From: Serripes groenlandicus
Lineage: Eukaryota; Mollusca; Bivalvia; Cardiida; Cardiidae
Direction: 5' to 3'
NCBI GenBank assembly: GCA_031761405.1
Contig: JASEVX010000008.1
Location: 45,622,507-45,686,506, forward strand
Length of the DNA: 64,000 nt
The notes under the pieces: model-generated
The model's database searches: none
What the model was told of the DNA's origin: nothing
Seen by the model: only the letters and a program-made list of their open reading frames with translations
Translations under genes and position numbers: made by a program
Shown here: positions 10,601 through 20,045 of the stretch, piece after piece
Position numbering within the stretch: position 1 is the stretch's first letter
Layout: every line of letters begins with the position of its first letter

Positions 10601-13600
10601 TAATCCTTTCCCACATATAGACGCTTTCTGATGTCTCTTCAGCAGACGACTTTTGAAAACATGTTGGTAAAAGGAGATATTGCTCAACATGAGCAATTTC
10701 ACCATTTGCCAAAATGTTTTCAACTTTTTTCAGTTATTGTACCTTCATTTATAGAGGTTTTCTTGGTGTTTGTTAACATGGCTTTCAAAGGAGTCTGCTG
10801 CAGGTTTGCTGTATGTGGGAAAGGGTAAAAGGCAATTTCAACCATAACAATTTTTCTTTTAATTTATCTGTAGACGAAGTTTAAGCTAAAAGTTATATAA
10901 TTGATGAACATGTAACATTGGATGGAAGACCTGATTTTCAGTATTCCCTAAAGTTGTCAGTCTTCAGCTGGCGACATCAAGCAGTACATCGAAAAGTACA
11001 TACCATGTGTTTTTTTTTTATTTACAAGTGTGTTTGAATGGTGGTTCTATGCCACTTACAACAATTTTAGTAATATCAGTGTTTCCTGGGTAAGTTACCA
11101 GTACTAATGATAGTCAGTCATATTGCTAACCTCACAATCCTGATCGCCAAGGAGGGAAAGCCATTACCTACTCACTTTAACCCTTTCCCACATACAAAAT
11201 TTCTGCAGCAGATGACTTTCAAAACATCCAGCAAAAATTATTAAAACTCTCTGTAAATGAACTTATATTTACTGGAAAAATTTGGAAACATTGTGGTAAA
11301 AGGAGGAATTTCTCGTTTTGTCACAATGTTTTCAAAATTCATTTGATCTAGAGGCGTCAGAAAGCGTCTATATTTAAAAAGGGTTTAAAGTCTTACATGC
11401 AATGTTTTAAGTGAACAAATATAACCAATTATACAAACATACACAATTAACCCTTACATATAATATAGACACATTTTGGCGCCTTTTGGTATTTGCAGCA
11501 AACGACCTTTGAAAACATAGTGGCCACAGGAGATTTTGCTCATAATCAACAATTTCTCCTTTTGCCACTGTTTTCAAATCTCTTAGATAATTTATGTTCA
11601 TTTAATAGAGATTTTTTACATTTTTGACTGCATAAATTTTAAGTTGTCTGCTGCAGATTTGTTGTAGGGTTAATTAAGCCTTTCCTACGTACAACAATTT
11701 CTGACGCCTCTACAGCAGACAGCATTTTTAAAACATTGTGACAAAAAAAACGAGCAATTTCTCCTTTTGCCACAATGTTTTCCACTTTTAGTTATAGGTT
11801 ATCCATTCAAATATAGAGATTTTCGATTTTTTGCCAAAATATATTCAAAGTCGTCTGCTGCAGAAATGGCTTATGAGGGAAAGGGTTTAAGTAACCGATA
11901 GTACTCAAATGAATCACCTGCTATAAATAGGTCAGTAAGTGCAAGCGCACCAACAGCATAGCAAACAGACAGTTTTGTTTCTTTTATTTGGTTTTATACC
12001 ATTTCCAAAAGACAGTATTTCAGTTATATCAGGGTGACAGTTCCAGGGTTTGAAATTAGCAGTAGCAAGCAGCAAATTTGTTCACTTATTCAAGATCCCT
12101 CTGTAGACAAACCAGTACTAGGCTAGCAAATTTGCCTTGCCCTTGAACGACACCCCATCATGACAGCAGGTGCCCAGCGTGCAAGGCCACCCCACCCCTC
12201 CCCCTTGTTTATCCATGTTTTAATTGCCGTAAACTTTTTATTCATTTTATTTTATCATTTTATTATCAAAATTTTCATTTCAGAAAAATCCTATCCTATA
12301 TAATAATAACATTATAATAAATATATAATATATACCGTTATAGAGTAGGATTTTTTTCTGAAACAAAATTTTTGATAATAATCTCGCGTCGGGAACTGGT
12401 GGTCATGACAGGCGACACTAAAAAACCTTACCATATCCCTATAGGTTATCAAACCAGACTCCTGACCGGACTGAATCATTGCTATAATTTTACTGGGACA
12501 TCCTGCCTTTGTTGTGATGAACTGTAAAATTTCACCAGATCCACTTGGCATATCTAACTGCCCTCTCTCTTCTGTTTGTGCCTCCAACTCTGCTATGTCA
12601 TGGACTCGTAAATTATGGACATTTAAAAATGATTTCTCGAGAAAACCTTGATTGCATGCTGAACACATGTGTGGAAAGGCAGTTGAATGGTCTGTATGCA
12701 TATGCTCAACAAGTTTAGCTTTGTGTTTAAAGCCTGTACTACAGTAAGAACAGTAGAACATGTTTTCTGTTGTTCTGTCATAAACTCCATTCTTTGAAGG
12801 CAGCTCTGGAAGTACAAAGTCAAGTTTTCCATGGTAAGAGATCATGTGTGTTTTAAGCATGGTGGATTTGGGAAAAGAAGCAGAACACTCTTCGCATGAA
12901 TAAGCAAACAGATTAAAATGCACTGCCTGTATATGTGTAAGCATGCCCGTCTTATGCGCAAACCCCTTCCCACAGTAGGAGCAGTGAAAATTCTCAGAAA
13001 GCTGGGAGTGAACTCCCGTGACATGTCTCTTAAGATTGAACTCAAACAGAAAACTTTTGCTGCAAAACTTGCAGTAAACTCTCTTTGACTCATCCATACC
13101 ATGACTCCGAGAATGGCGTTTAAGTTGAGGCCTGTTACAAAATCTTTTAGGGCAGATTTTACAAACAAAATCTTTCTTTCGTAGATGGGTTTGTTTGATG
13201 TGTTGATTTAAGTTGGACATTGTCTTAAACGCTGCGGAACAAAGGTGGCACAGATTTGTCTTCTTTTGTCCATTGACATGCATGGATCTCACGTGACTTT
13301 TAAGACTCCACAGGTTTTTGAACGATTTCCCACACTTGGAGCATTGAGCAGGCTCTGTTATTGTATGCTTTATCTCCATATGCTGGCGAAGCTTTAGACT
13401 ATCGGAAAACTCTGTATTACAACTTTCACATCGTGCAATCTTTAACTTATTCAATTCTTCTAAATATTCCGAGATATTTTTTCGTTTGGAATGTTTTCTT
13501 ATCACATGGTTGTATACACCTGTGTAATCACACAACATTTTGTTACAAACTTTACATGCCAAAATCCCGGGCTTCCTTTTCTTTTTTTTTAATGTAATCT

Positions 13601-14507
13601 TCCCTGAGGTGATCTGTATATTTGCCTCCAAAGGATTTTTCTTTGCCCTTTTCACTTTATGATTTTCATAATCGCTGTCACTATCTTCAGACTGTTCAGA
13701 AAATTTTGGAGCGTCATCTGACACTGACATCACATGATTTTCTGCCGTGTCTTCACTCATATCATTTTCCTGTGTTCTACTGTTTTCCTCCGTTTCATGA
13801 TGTAACCCCTTTACAGCATTCATCATCTGTGTGTTTAACTTTACTCCTCGTAAACTGTATCTCTGTGGCTTGTCATTGTTTTCCAAAGTCAGCTGTAATA
13901 CATCTGCGCTTTCTGCTCCTGTATTTTGCTCCGTTTTTATAATAGCAGTGCAATCATCTTCTCTGTTGGAATTAGAATCGTTTGCATCATTTTTAGTTGT
14001 AGTCGTATTCAACTCTTTTGACACACTTTGTACAGCAAGATTCTTATTTAACCTTGGTCTACCTCGCTTTCGTTTCTTTGGAAGAGTCTCTATATTTGGG
14101 TCAGGTGCTGTAGCTGCTACCAGACCAAGACATTTAGCATCCCCATCTGTTTGTGTATCTTTGTCTTCCTTTTTAAACGAATATAAACAGTCGTTGACAG
14201 CGCCACCTTCAATTGAATTTATTGTGAGGCAACATGAATTGTGATTGTTTTTTGGGTAAAATGTGAGGGTTTCAAATTCAAACGTCAAAACACCATTTTC
14301 AATTTGGGTAGATAGTTTGACAGCAGAATTTTCTGAAGTTTTCCATTCATTGTTCAGAAACTGTTTTGCTTTCAGGTCAAATTGAAGACAATTTGGTTTC
14401 TGTTCACTTAAATTACTGTTACTTCTTAGTGCTAGTACTAAGAGGTTTGCGGGTAGCGATATTTGTGCGTTCTCGATCGAAGTACCGTTACATTTTTCTG
14501 GATCCAT
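6409..14507 (-). CDS. C2H2 zinc-finger protein with acidic tandem-repeat tail (whole gene, 3 coding exons)
   Basis: Joined CDS: 14507-12432, 9472-9290, 7602-6409; all junctions are phase 0 with GT-AG borders, giving 1150 residues. Order of parts: N-terminal region without a recognised domain (1-140); basic AT-hook/NLS-like motif KKRKRGRPR (144-152); acidic Ser/Asp stretch (about 265-285); ten C2H2 fingers of CX2CX12HX3-4H form (318-636); a linker; a 61-residue middle exon; then an acidic tail of about 12 copies of a 13-residue repeat (VVVEEGGVIQDSD type) followed by 6- and 13-residue VQEH-type repeats. Ten fingers plus an AT-hook-like motif suggest a sequence-specific nuclear DNA-binding protein; the acidic tail could be a disordered regulatory region. 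Both are inference. I do not recognise an orthologue. Its start diverges from that of ZC3H13, 5.4 kb away. Odd: the stop lies inside the repeat array, and two further in-frame TAGs follow. Confidence 0.82.
7905..8804. mobile_element. Composite foldback containing three MITE copies
   Basis: An inverted pair of about 62 bp (7905-7966 and 8741-8804; AGCAATGTGGCTGTACATCA at the outer end) encloses three TTAA-type MITE copies (7957-8182, 8318-8489, 8560-8752). It lies in the second intron of the zinc-finger gene. Confidence 0.65.
9165..9277. mobile_element. Half MITE next to zinc-finger exon 2 donor
   Basis: Contains GAAATTGTTC...GAGCAATTTCTC, GTCATCTGCTGC and GTGGGAAAGGGT. It ends about 13 bp from the minus-strand donor at 9289. 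Confidence 0.65.
9290..9472 (-). CDS. Zinc-finger gene, coding exon 2
   Basis: 61 codons, phase 0 at both ends. Acceptor ttaatttcag| and donor CTTCAG|gttagc read on the minus strand. The product is a Val/Gln/Asp-rich segment (NIQDSLVTGDQ ... ISNLLLAAGQTLQ) with no known domain. A half-copy of the TTAA MITE family begins about 13 bp downstream of the donor. Confidence 0.8.
9545..9740. mobile_element. Foldback element with GTGGGTACTCAAAAG hairpin, copy 1
   Basis: Ends GAGGTCCAGAATGATAAGG and CCCCTTATCTAGATCTCTG are inverted. The centre is a near-perfect hairpin: ATGTTGTGGGTACTCAAAAG and its reverse complement separated by an AATCG...CGATT stem. Confidence 0.7.
10600..10828. mobile_element. TTAA palindromic MITE
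   Basis: Starts TTAATCCTTTCCCACATA and ends GTATGTGGGAAAGGGTAAAA; right TTAA decayed. Confidence 0.75.
11177..11388. mobile_element. TTAA palindromic MITE
   Basis: TTAACCCTTTCCCACATAC ... AAAAAGGGTTTAA with TTAA at both ends. Confidence 0.75.
11447..11673. mobile_element. TTAA palindromic MITE, abutting the next copy
   Basis: TTAACCCTTACATA ... TTGTAGGGTTAA; directly followed by another copy through TTAATTAA. Confidence 0.75.
11674..11890. mobile_element. TTAA palindromic MITE, abutting the previous copy
   Basis: TTAAGCCTTTCCTACGTAC ... GAGGGAAAGGGTTTAA; carries GCAGCAGACAGC and GTCGTCTGCTGC. Confidence 0.75.
12020..12180 (-). mobile_element. Reverse SINE fragment (TCGATCCCC-head family)
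   Basis: Shares with 39650-39835 the stretch AAACCAGTACTAGGCTAG and flanks; decayed, tRNA-like head not recognisable. Confidence 0.5.
12432..14507 (-). CDS. Zinc-finger gene, coding exon 1 (AT-hook motif plus ten C2H2 fingers)
   Basis: 692 codons from ATG (MDPEKCNG start) to a strong donor ATG|gtaagg, phase 0. The open frame read beyond the donor runs into low-value sequence, so the donor is preferred over the stop at 12312. The ten fingers start at C318, C360, C389, C420, C449, C479, C509, C538, C586 and C615. The first finger follows a lysine-rich run (about 307-312). Finger 5 has HX3H spacing; the others have HX4H. No upstream in-frame ATG that would extend the protein was noticed. Confidence 0.9.
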
Positions 14508-16800
14508 GTTTACTTTTGATTTTCATGACAATTTATTTCGTACGATACAACTGATGCATGCGATGCACTAATTCGTAAGATTTACTAGAATTGTATGGGT
14601 CACACCTGTGCAAATTGCATTAAAGTCCCCAAACAAGTACATTTATTGACTACAAATGTGAATATGAAACTGTTATATTAGCAAATTGTATAATATGAGT
14701 ATAGGTGCTACCTATTTCGGGTAAACATTTGTGATCTGTAAATATTTCCCCGTGAACTGTCGTTAGCCCCTTGCTTGCAACACGATCAGTCATTTACGAG
14801 TCCTACCGATCTAAGCAACGAACATAAACATCATCATCAGGTTAAGCATATATTTAACTTTAAAATGAAGGAAATTATGATGACAGGTACACAAAATAAT
14901 CAACTTGCCCTTCATAAAGTACTTCAAATGAAACGATTCCATAATTTATGGAACTACATCAATGATTTGTGACGAGTCAAACTAACCAAAGAACTAACCT
15001 TTCCTGTCATTTCTGTCGTTTTCCTTTTGGTTATTTATTCATCATTTGCGTTGTATGCTGATAGAATGACGTCATATTACAGGAATTCGGATTTGTAACT
15101 TCCGGAAAGTCAAAAAACCCTTATGAGTTTTTATTTGAACTCGTTTTAGAAATAGACGACGAGTGTTTTTAAACGCAACTGACCACATATACAATTACGT
15201 GTGCTCGTTCCTTTATCGAGTTCGTATTATCATATTTAATTAATTCCTCTAGAATTTTGTTTTGTTTCGATATTTTCTTTTCATCCAATCAAAACGTAGC
15301 AGAATCGTGACTACGTCGAAAGATCCACTCTGGACACAATTTTTGGAAAGACGGTATAGCAAAGTTTTGAAAAAGTCATACACAGGCAAACATGCTTACC
15401 GTCATTGGGATAGGGGCGTTTCGCCACTATCTCATAGCGAAGCTGCTTTCGAAAAGTCGGATTAAAGCTGCAACCGCAGTCCACATGTGTATACCTACAC
15501 CAAAATCGAGTTTTGATTGGTTATAATCTGCCTTTTCAACGATTTCATTGGTTCGACCGAATCACAAAACCCTCCGCTTGCATAAATTTATGAGACAAAA
15601 TAGTTTCTATGAATGAAACTCACTCTGAACTATGGTTGACCTCAATGTCAGTAGTGTGAGGTAACGTCGACCGTTCTGTGACCCCATTAGTTTACAACAG
15701 TCGACTTATAGAGAAATGTGCAAAGCACTGTAAATACAATTATTGAAAGGAGTTGAAACCATTGTGGCAAAAGAAGCAATTTCCCCTTTTGTCACAATGT
15801 TTTCGATTGTCGTCTGCTGCACATGCGTCTGTAGGCGGAAAATGGTTACATCCTTCCCATGGAAGCGGAACCCTTTCCGTGATACTATAACAGTTCGAAT
15901 ATTTAAAAAATATTGTTGAAAATGGAGCTATTGCTGACAATGAGCAATTCCTCCTTTTCACACAATGCTTTCAAACACGTTTCAAATTAATTCTTTTCAT
16001 ATTTAAACGTTTTACTATGGACGTTCTTTCCCTCTTTCTCCCTTCCGGACACATTTTGAATAACATGCTAGAGATGAATGATTACGAGCAATTTTGCCTT
16101 ACATCAAGGGGAAAAATATATAGTTGAAACCTTTGTGGAAAAAGAGGAAATGGGTCATGATAAACAATTCTGCAGCCGTCTGCTGCACATGCGTCAAAAA
16201 GCGACTGTAAGCGGGAAAGGGTTGAACCGTTCCCGTTATAGCTACTTAGTTACAAACAAATGTTGAAAGTATATTTGCAAACGGAGCAATTGCTGACAAT
16301 GAGCAATTCCTCCTTTTCAAACAATGCTTTGAAACATGAATCAATTTGTTTCTATAACCTAGATAACGAAAACATTTGTCTACAGTTATTATTTTAACCT
16401 TTGCCCCTTTTAGACACATTTGACTAACCTTAACAGATGAATGATAATCAACAAGTTTGTCTTTTTCCACAATGTTTTCATCACTATTCAAAATCATACT
16501 TTTATTAATTCAGGTCAATAGTTATGCCTTAGTTCAATGTTGTTTGCTGTATATTTAGTCTATGTGGTCAAGGTTAAGGAATACTGTAAACAAACTTGTT
16601 ACAACATAATTCGTCCAAAGAGAGAGGTCCTACTGTGTATACATGCCATGAAATAATGTTACAAACGGTCTCACCGCTACTGGGGAATTGTTGGTAAAAC
16701 AGGTCGCGTTTTGTGTTGAATATTCTCATGTGTCGCTGTATGTAGACCCTACTAGGAAATAGAAATTAAATCTACAAATTATAGATAAGTTAATTTCAAC
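14508..16800. other. Start-side flank of the zinc-finger gene
   Basis: This stretch holds the presumed 5' UTR and promoter of the zinc-finger gene. From about 15740 to 16500 it carries several decayed half-copies of the TTAA MITE family (for example 15755-15850 and around 16130-16225). No credible coding exon was seen. Confidence 0.5.
15067..15074. promoter_or_regulatory. Full CRE palindrome upstream of the zinc-finger gene
   Basis: TGACGTCA lies about 560 bp upstream of the zinc-finger start codon. It is the canonical CREB/ATF binding palindrome. Placement in a promoter is plausible, but an eight-base match can be chance. Confidence 0.3.
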
Positions 16801-16802
16801 AT

Positions 16803-17025
16803 TGATTGATTGGGATTTAACGCCGTTTTTAACATTTCTTCAGTCATATCACGGCGGCCAGTTCACCTACAAATGTATTTCCTGGTTTTCTCAAACCAGT
16901 ACTCCTCACAACAATCTTCCCAAGCAACTGGCTGCGTTTCCACATAGACTTAGCCATTGGTGAAAGACGAATGACGCATGTCGCATTGACTTTTGTCAAA
17001 CGTCGGAAAGAAATTTGGCCGAATT
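16803..17025 (-). mobile_element. tRNA-derived SINE, reverse copy
   Basis: On the minus strand it ends AACGGCGTTAAATCCCAATC. Body features GTGGAAACGCAGCCAGTTGC and GACAAAAGTCAATGCGACAT match copies at 34491, 58448 and 60223. Confidence 0.7.
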
Positions 17026-17429
17026 TGTCAACACATCCGAGTTATAACCGCAAGGTCATTATTTATTTTATTATTGAGAAGCTTCTAGCGATTTTGGGAC
17101 TAAAATTATAATGTATATGCATTTGCGTTAATTTAAGATTCAACGTTCATCAACGTGTAATATAGTCCTAGATGTATCTGTTGACAAATAAACTAGAAAT
17201 GTAGTCTAAATAGGTTTTTGAAAATTAACCTTGACGGTCCGGTCCCGTTTCGGAGATACAATTAAATTGCAAATACTTTACAAATACCATAATCTAAGCT
17301 GACGTGTTTTGACGCATCGAACCAGTCTTCTGTAATCAATACTTGAGTTGTCTCCGTCTGTAAAGCTTGGAGGTATAATCCGGCGTCCGGCCGGCTGTCT
17401 GCCTGAATGTGCATTCGTCCGTCCGTCAT

Positions 17430-18071
17430 GGATTGCATGTATTGGTTAAAATTGCGTCGCGCAAAATCGATAATTGTATTATAACTGGACTTTACTGTAT
17501 GTTGTATAAACAGTGTGAAATAAAGCCGAATTGGGTGACTAAAGTAAAAGCATTGTTAAACAGTCTTGGCTTTAGTGACGTGTGGCTTTTCCCTGATTCG
17601 GTTAATATTAAATCATTTATACCTGTATTAAATATACGGCTTAAGGATAATTACATTAGTGCATGGAGAGCCGGTATGAACTTGTGTTCATCTCTTAGCT
17701 TATTTAAACAGGTTAAAACTATATTTGAAATGTCCTTTTACTTGTTAAGAATTGTAAACGTAAAGCATAGAAATACTTTGTCAAAACTACGCTTATCGTC
17801 ACATCATTTATATATAGAGACTGGGAGACACAGAGGCATTCCGAGATGTGATCGAATTTGTGAAATGTGTACAAATGAAGACATTGAAGACGAATACCAT
17901 TTCGTTTTAATATGTGATAAATACGAGACATTAAGACACCAGTATATCCCTCGATACTACTATACGAGACCAAGCATGTATAAATTTATTGGGCTTATCC
18001 AATGTGAGAATGTTAGAACTTTAAATAACTTAGCAAAATATGTGATATGTGCCCAGAAACTTAGAATATAA
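17430..18071 (+). pseudogene. 3' end of a non-LTR retrotransposon ORF2 (reverse transcriptase C-terminus)
   Basis: About 210 codons are open without a stop. The protein carries the pattern typical of the C-terminal end of LINE reverse transcriptases: LSKLRLSSHHLYIETGRHRG, then a Cys/His zinc-binding block (CDRICEMC ... EYHFVLIC) and an LRHQYIPRYY-like segment. Endonuclease and RT core are absent, so the copy is 5' truncated. The absence of internal stops suggests a fairly recent insertion. It is not a host gene. Confidence 0.8.
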
Positions 18072-18345
18072 AAACTCTTAAACCACCACTCTCGTATTAA
18101 CTATAATACGTTGACGTTATAGTTGTTTGTGTTTGAGTGTGTGTTCGTAAGTGCGTGTGTGCGTGAGTGCGTGAGTGCGTGCGAGCGTATTTGATATTTC
18201 TGCATTATTTTCCATTTTTGTTATTAATCACAACTCTGTATTTGCATGCTCACACATGATAATATTATTTGTATGACGATTAGCTATGTTATGCTAAAGT
18301 CTAATAAACTATTCTGTATTCTGTATTCTGTATGTATATTGTTAA
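18072..18345 (+). mobile_element. LINE 3' UTR and tail repeats
   Basis: Follows the LINE frame directly. It contains a GTGAGTGCGTGC-type microsatellite (about 18135-18185) and ends in ATTCTGT repeats (about 18308-18335), like the short tandem tails of CR1/L2-type elements. Confidence 0.6.
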
Positions 18346-19711
18346 CACGTTGTTTCTGTATGGCAGATTTATTTCAAAGTGGTCACAATTATACCCGTGT
18401 GATCAGGAGAACGGCAAAGTACTAGGTACATAACTCTGGTCTGTTTTTTCAGTTATCTCCATTTTTCCTTATTTAGTTCAGCGATTGTCTCAATTAACTT
18501 TCATTGTATCAATTTCAAACTTGGTTTGTATGTAACTTATGACCTACAGATTTGCAGTGCACCATTACCATAAATTAAGCATGCTGCGTTTGGAGTGTGT
18601 ATATTTTTGTCTTTCAATGTTCTCCCTTATTATATGCAACACGTACATGCGTTCCGTGAAATTCCCTTTTTCGTTAATGAGTGCTTCCCCAAGATTTGTA
18701 CTTCGTCAAATCTAATCTGTTTTTTAGGTGTAAACTCAATTTTTTCATTTCTTCGGTTATTGTCTCAATATATGTCCAATATATCAATTTAAGACTTGGT
18801 GTATAGGAAACTCAGAGCTGCAATTGTGCAGTGCAAAAGAAACATAACTCTATCATGCTTTCGATCGTCTTTCATTTATCAGCATGATTACAATATACAT
18901 TGTGGATCTTTAGTGATTTCTGAACTAGAAATATTTTAGCTGCTCGGTTTTTTTTTGTCAATCTTTTGTCCTTCGATATTTTGTTTATACAAGAAAAGGG
19001 TAAAACTTTGACAAATGAGGTATATGTTATTGGCAGGCAATATGTGTTGCTTCAAACATTTTTGGTTTGGTTTGTTTAAAGGTCATTGTTTCATTGTTTC
19101 AACAATGTTTGTCCATATGATCTATGCCATATGTTTTCAATTTACATATGCCCCCTATACCATTAGCGCTTTCAGCGCTTTGATTTTAGACCTTGTTCTT
19201 GAGTGAAAATCCGGCCAGGACAAAACCGGTATTTAGCATTCTTTACTTTCACTTTCAAACAAAGTCAAAATACTCAAAGTGATAAAATCACTCATTTCCA
19301 GTGCATCCTATACACATTTACAATGAATTTATACTCACTGCCATATATTCAATACATTCTGGTGATTGTAAACATTATTTAGGGACTATTTGACCTATAA
19401 CAATCACGTTAAAGGAACAACACGTTCATTCATCGTTCTGTTCAGGCACTGTCATTAAAGCCTTGTATTTTCAACTTGTTGAAATATATGAAAGGATTTG
19501 TAAATGCGAACAGCATCCATTTGCTAGAGCTCTGCGCAAGTATTCTGCAACTCCACAATCAATCCATTTCAGTAATTAAATGTTTTAGGCATGTTCTCAT
19601 CTACTTTATTGTATTCAATTGTTTTTATTTAACATTTGGATGTAATGTGGCTCGTTTAGTTTATTCAAAACATATACATCGGTATTTAATATGTCTCTGA
19701 TTGAACTTTAT

Positions 19712-19770
19712 CTTACTGGCAAGCTGTTGAAAGCGGCGTTAAGCTCCAAACAAACAAACAAACAAATTAT
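19712..19770 (+). mobile_element. SINE tail fragment
   Basis: GTTGAAAGCGGCGTTAAGCTCC followed by AAAC repeats (CAAACAAACAAACAAA), the tail shared by several SINE families of this window. It lies about 130 bp before the ZC3H13 start. Confidence 0.5.
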
Positions 19771-19861
19771 CTTACTGGTGTGACACAGCTGCAGTAAAAC
19801 TACAGTTCAGTACAGAGTGACCGGATGTAATATTTCATTTTAACACCGGTTTTTTTTCAAA

Positions 19862-19891
19862 ATGGTGGACTCCGATTTGAAAATAAAATAA
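19862..19891 (+). promoter_or_regulatory. Candidate upstream ORF in the ZC3H13 leader
   Basis: An ATG followed by nine sense codons in total and TAA, ending 10 bases before the ZC3H13 start codon. A minimal ATG-TAA lies further up at 19825-19830. Both matter only if transcription starts upstream of them, which the sequence does not show. Confidence 0.35.
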
Positions 19892-19901
19892 AAACAATAA
19901 A

Positions 19902-20045
19902 ATGAGTAAAATTAAACGTAAAGTAACAGTGGACTCGGTCGCTGGATCTTCCGATGACAGAAAGAAACCGAGCGTTTTTGAGAGACTTGGACCAGGGGCT
20001 TCCAGAAGGCAATATGGAGCAACCTACGAGGATTCGGATTCAGAC
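19902..20045 (+). CDS. ZC3H13: ZC3H13 exon 1 (start)
   Basis: 48 codons from ATG (context aaaATGa). MSKIKRKVTV and PSVFERLGP are diagnostic. The frame is open to 20168, but exon 2 needs phase 0, and the only matching donor is GAC|GCAAGT at 20046, a GC-type site. The GT at 20050 would give phase 1 and break the zinc-finger frame. Confidence 0.85.

Noticed and set aside
12312..12431. Unspliced extension of the zinc-finger frame to a stop at 12312
   Set aside because: A strong donor (gtaagg) in phase 0 at 12431 fits the downstream exons; the extension is not conserved-looking. An unspliced short isoform is possible but unsupported.
14775..14972. Short open frame upstream of the zinc-finger gene
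   Set aside because: No recognisable protein features; length is within chance in AT-rich DNA.
17409..18071. Host gene of 220 residues in the region between the two genes
   Set aside because: The protein pattern is that of the C-terminus of LINE reverse transcriptases, and a tandem-tail LINE 3' UTR follows.
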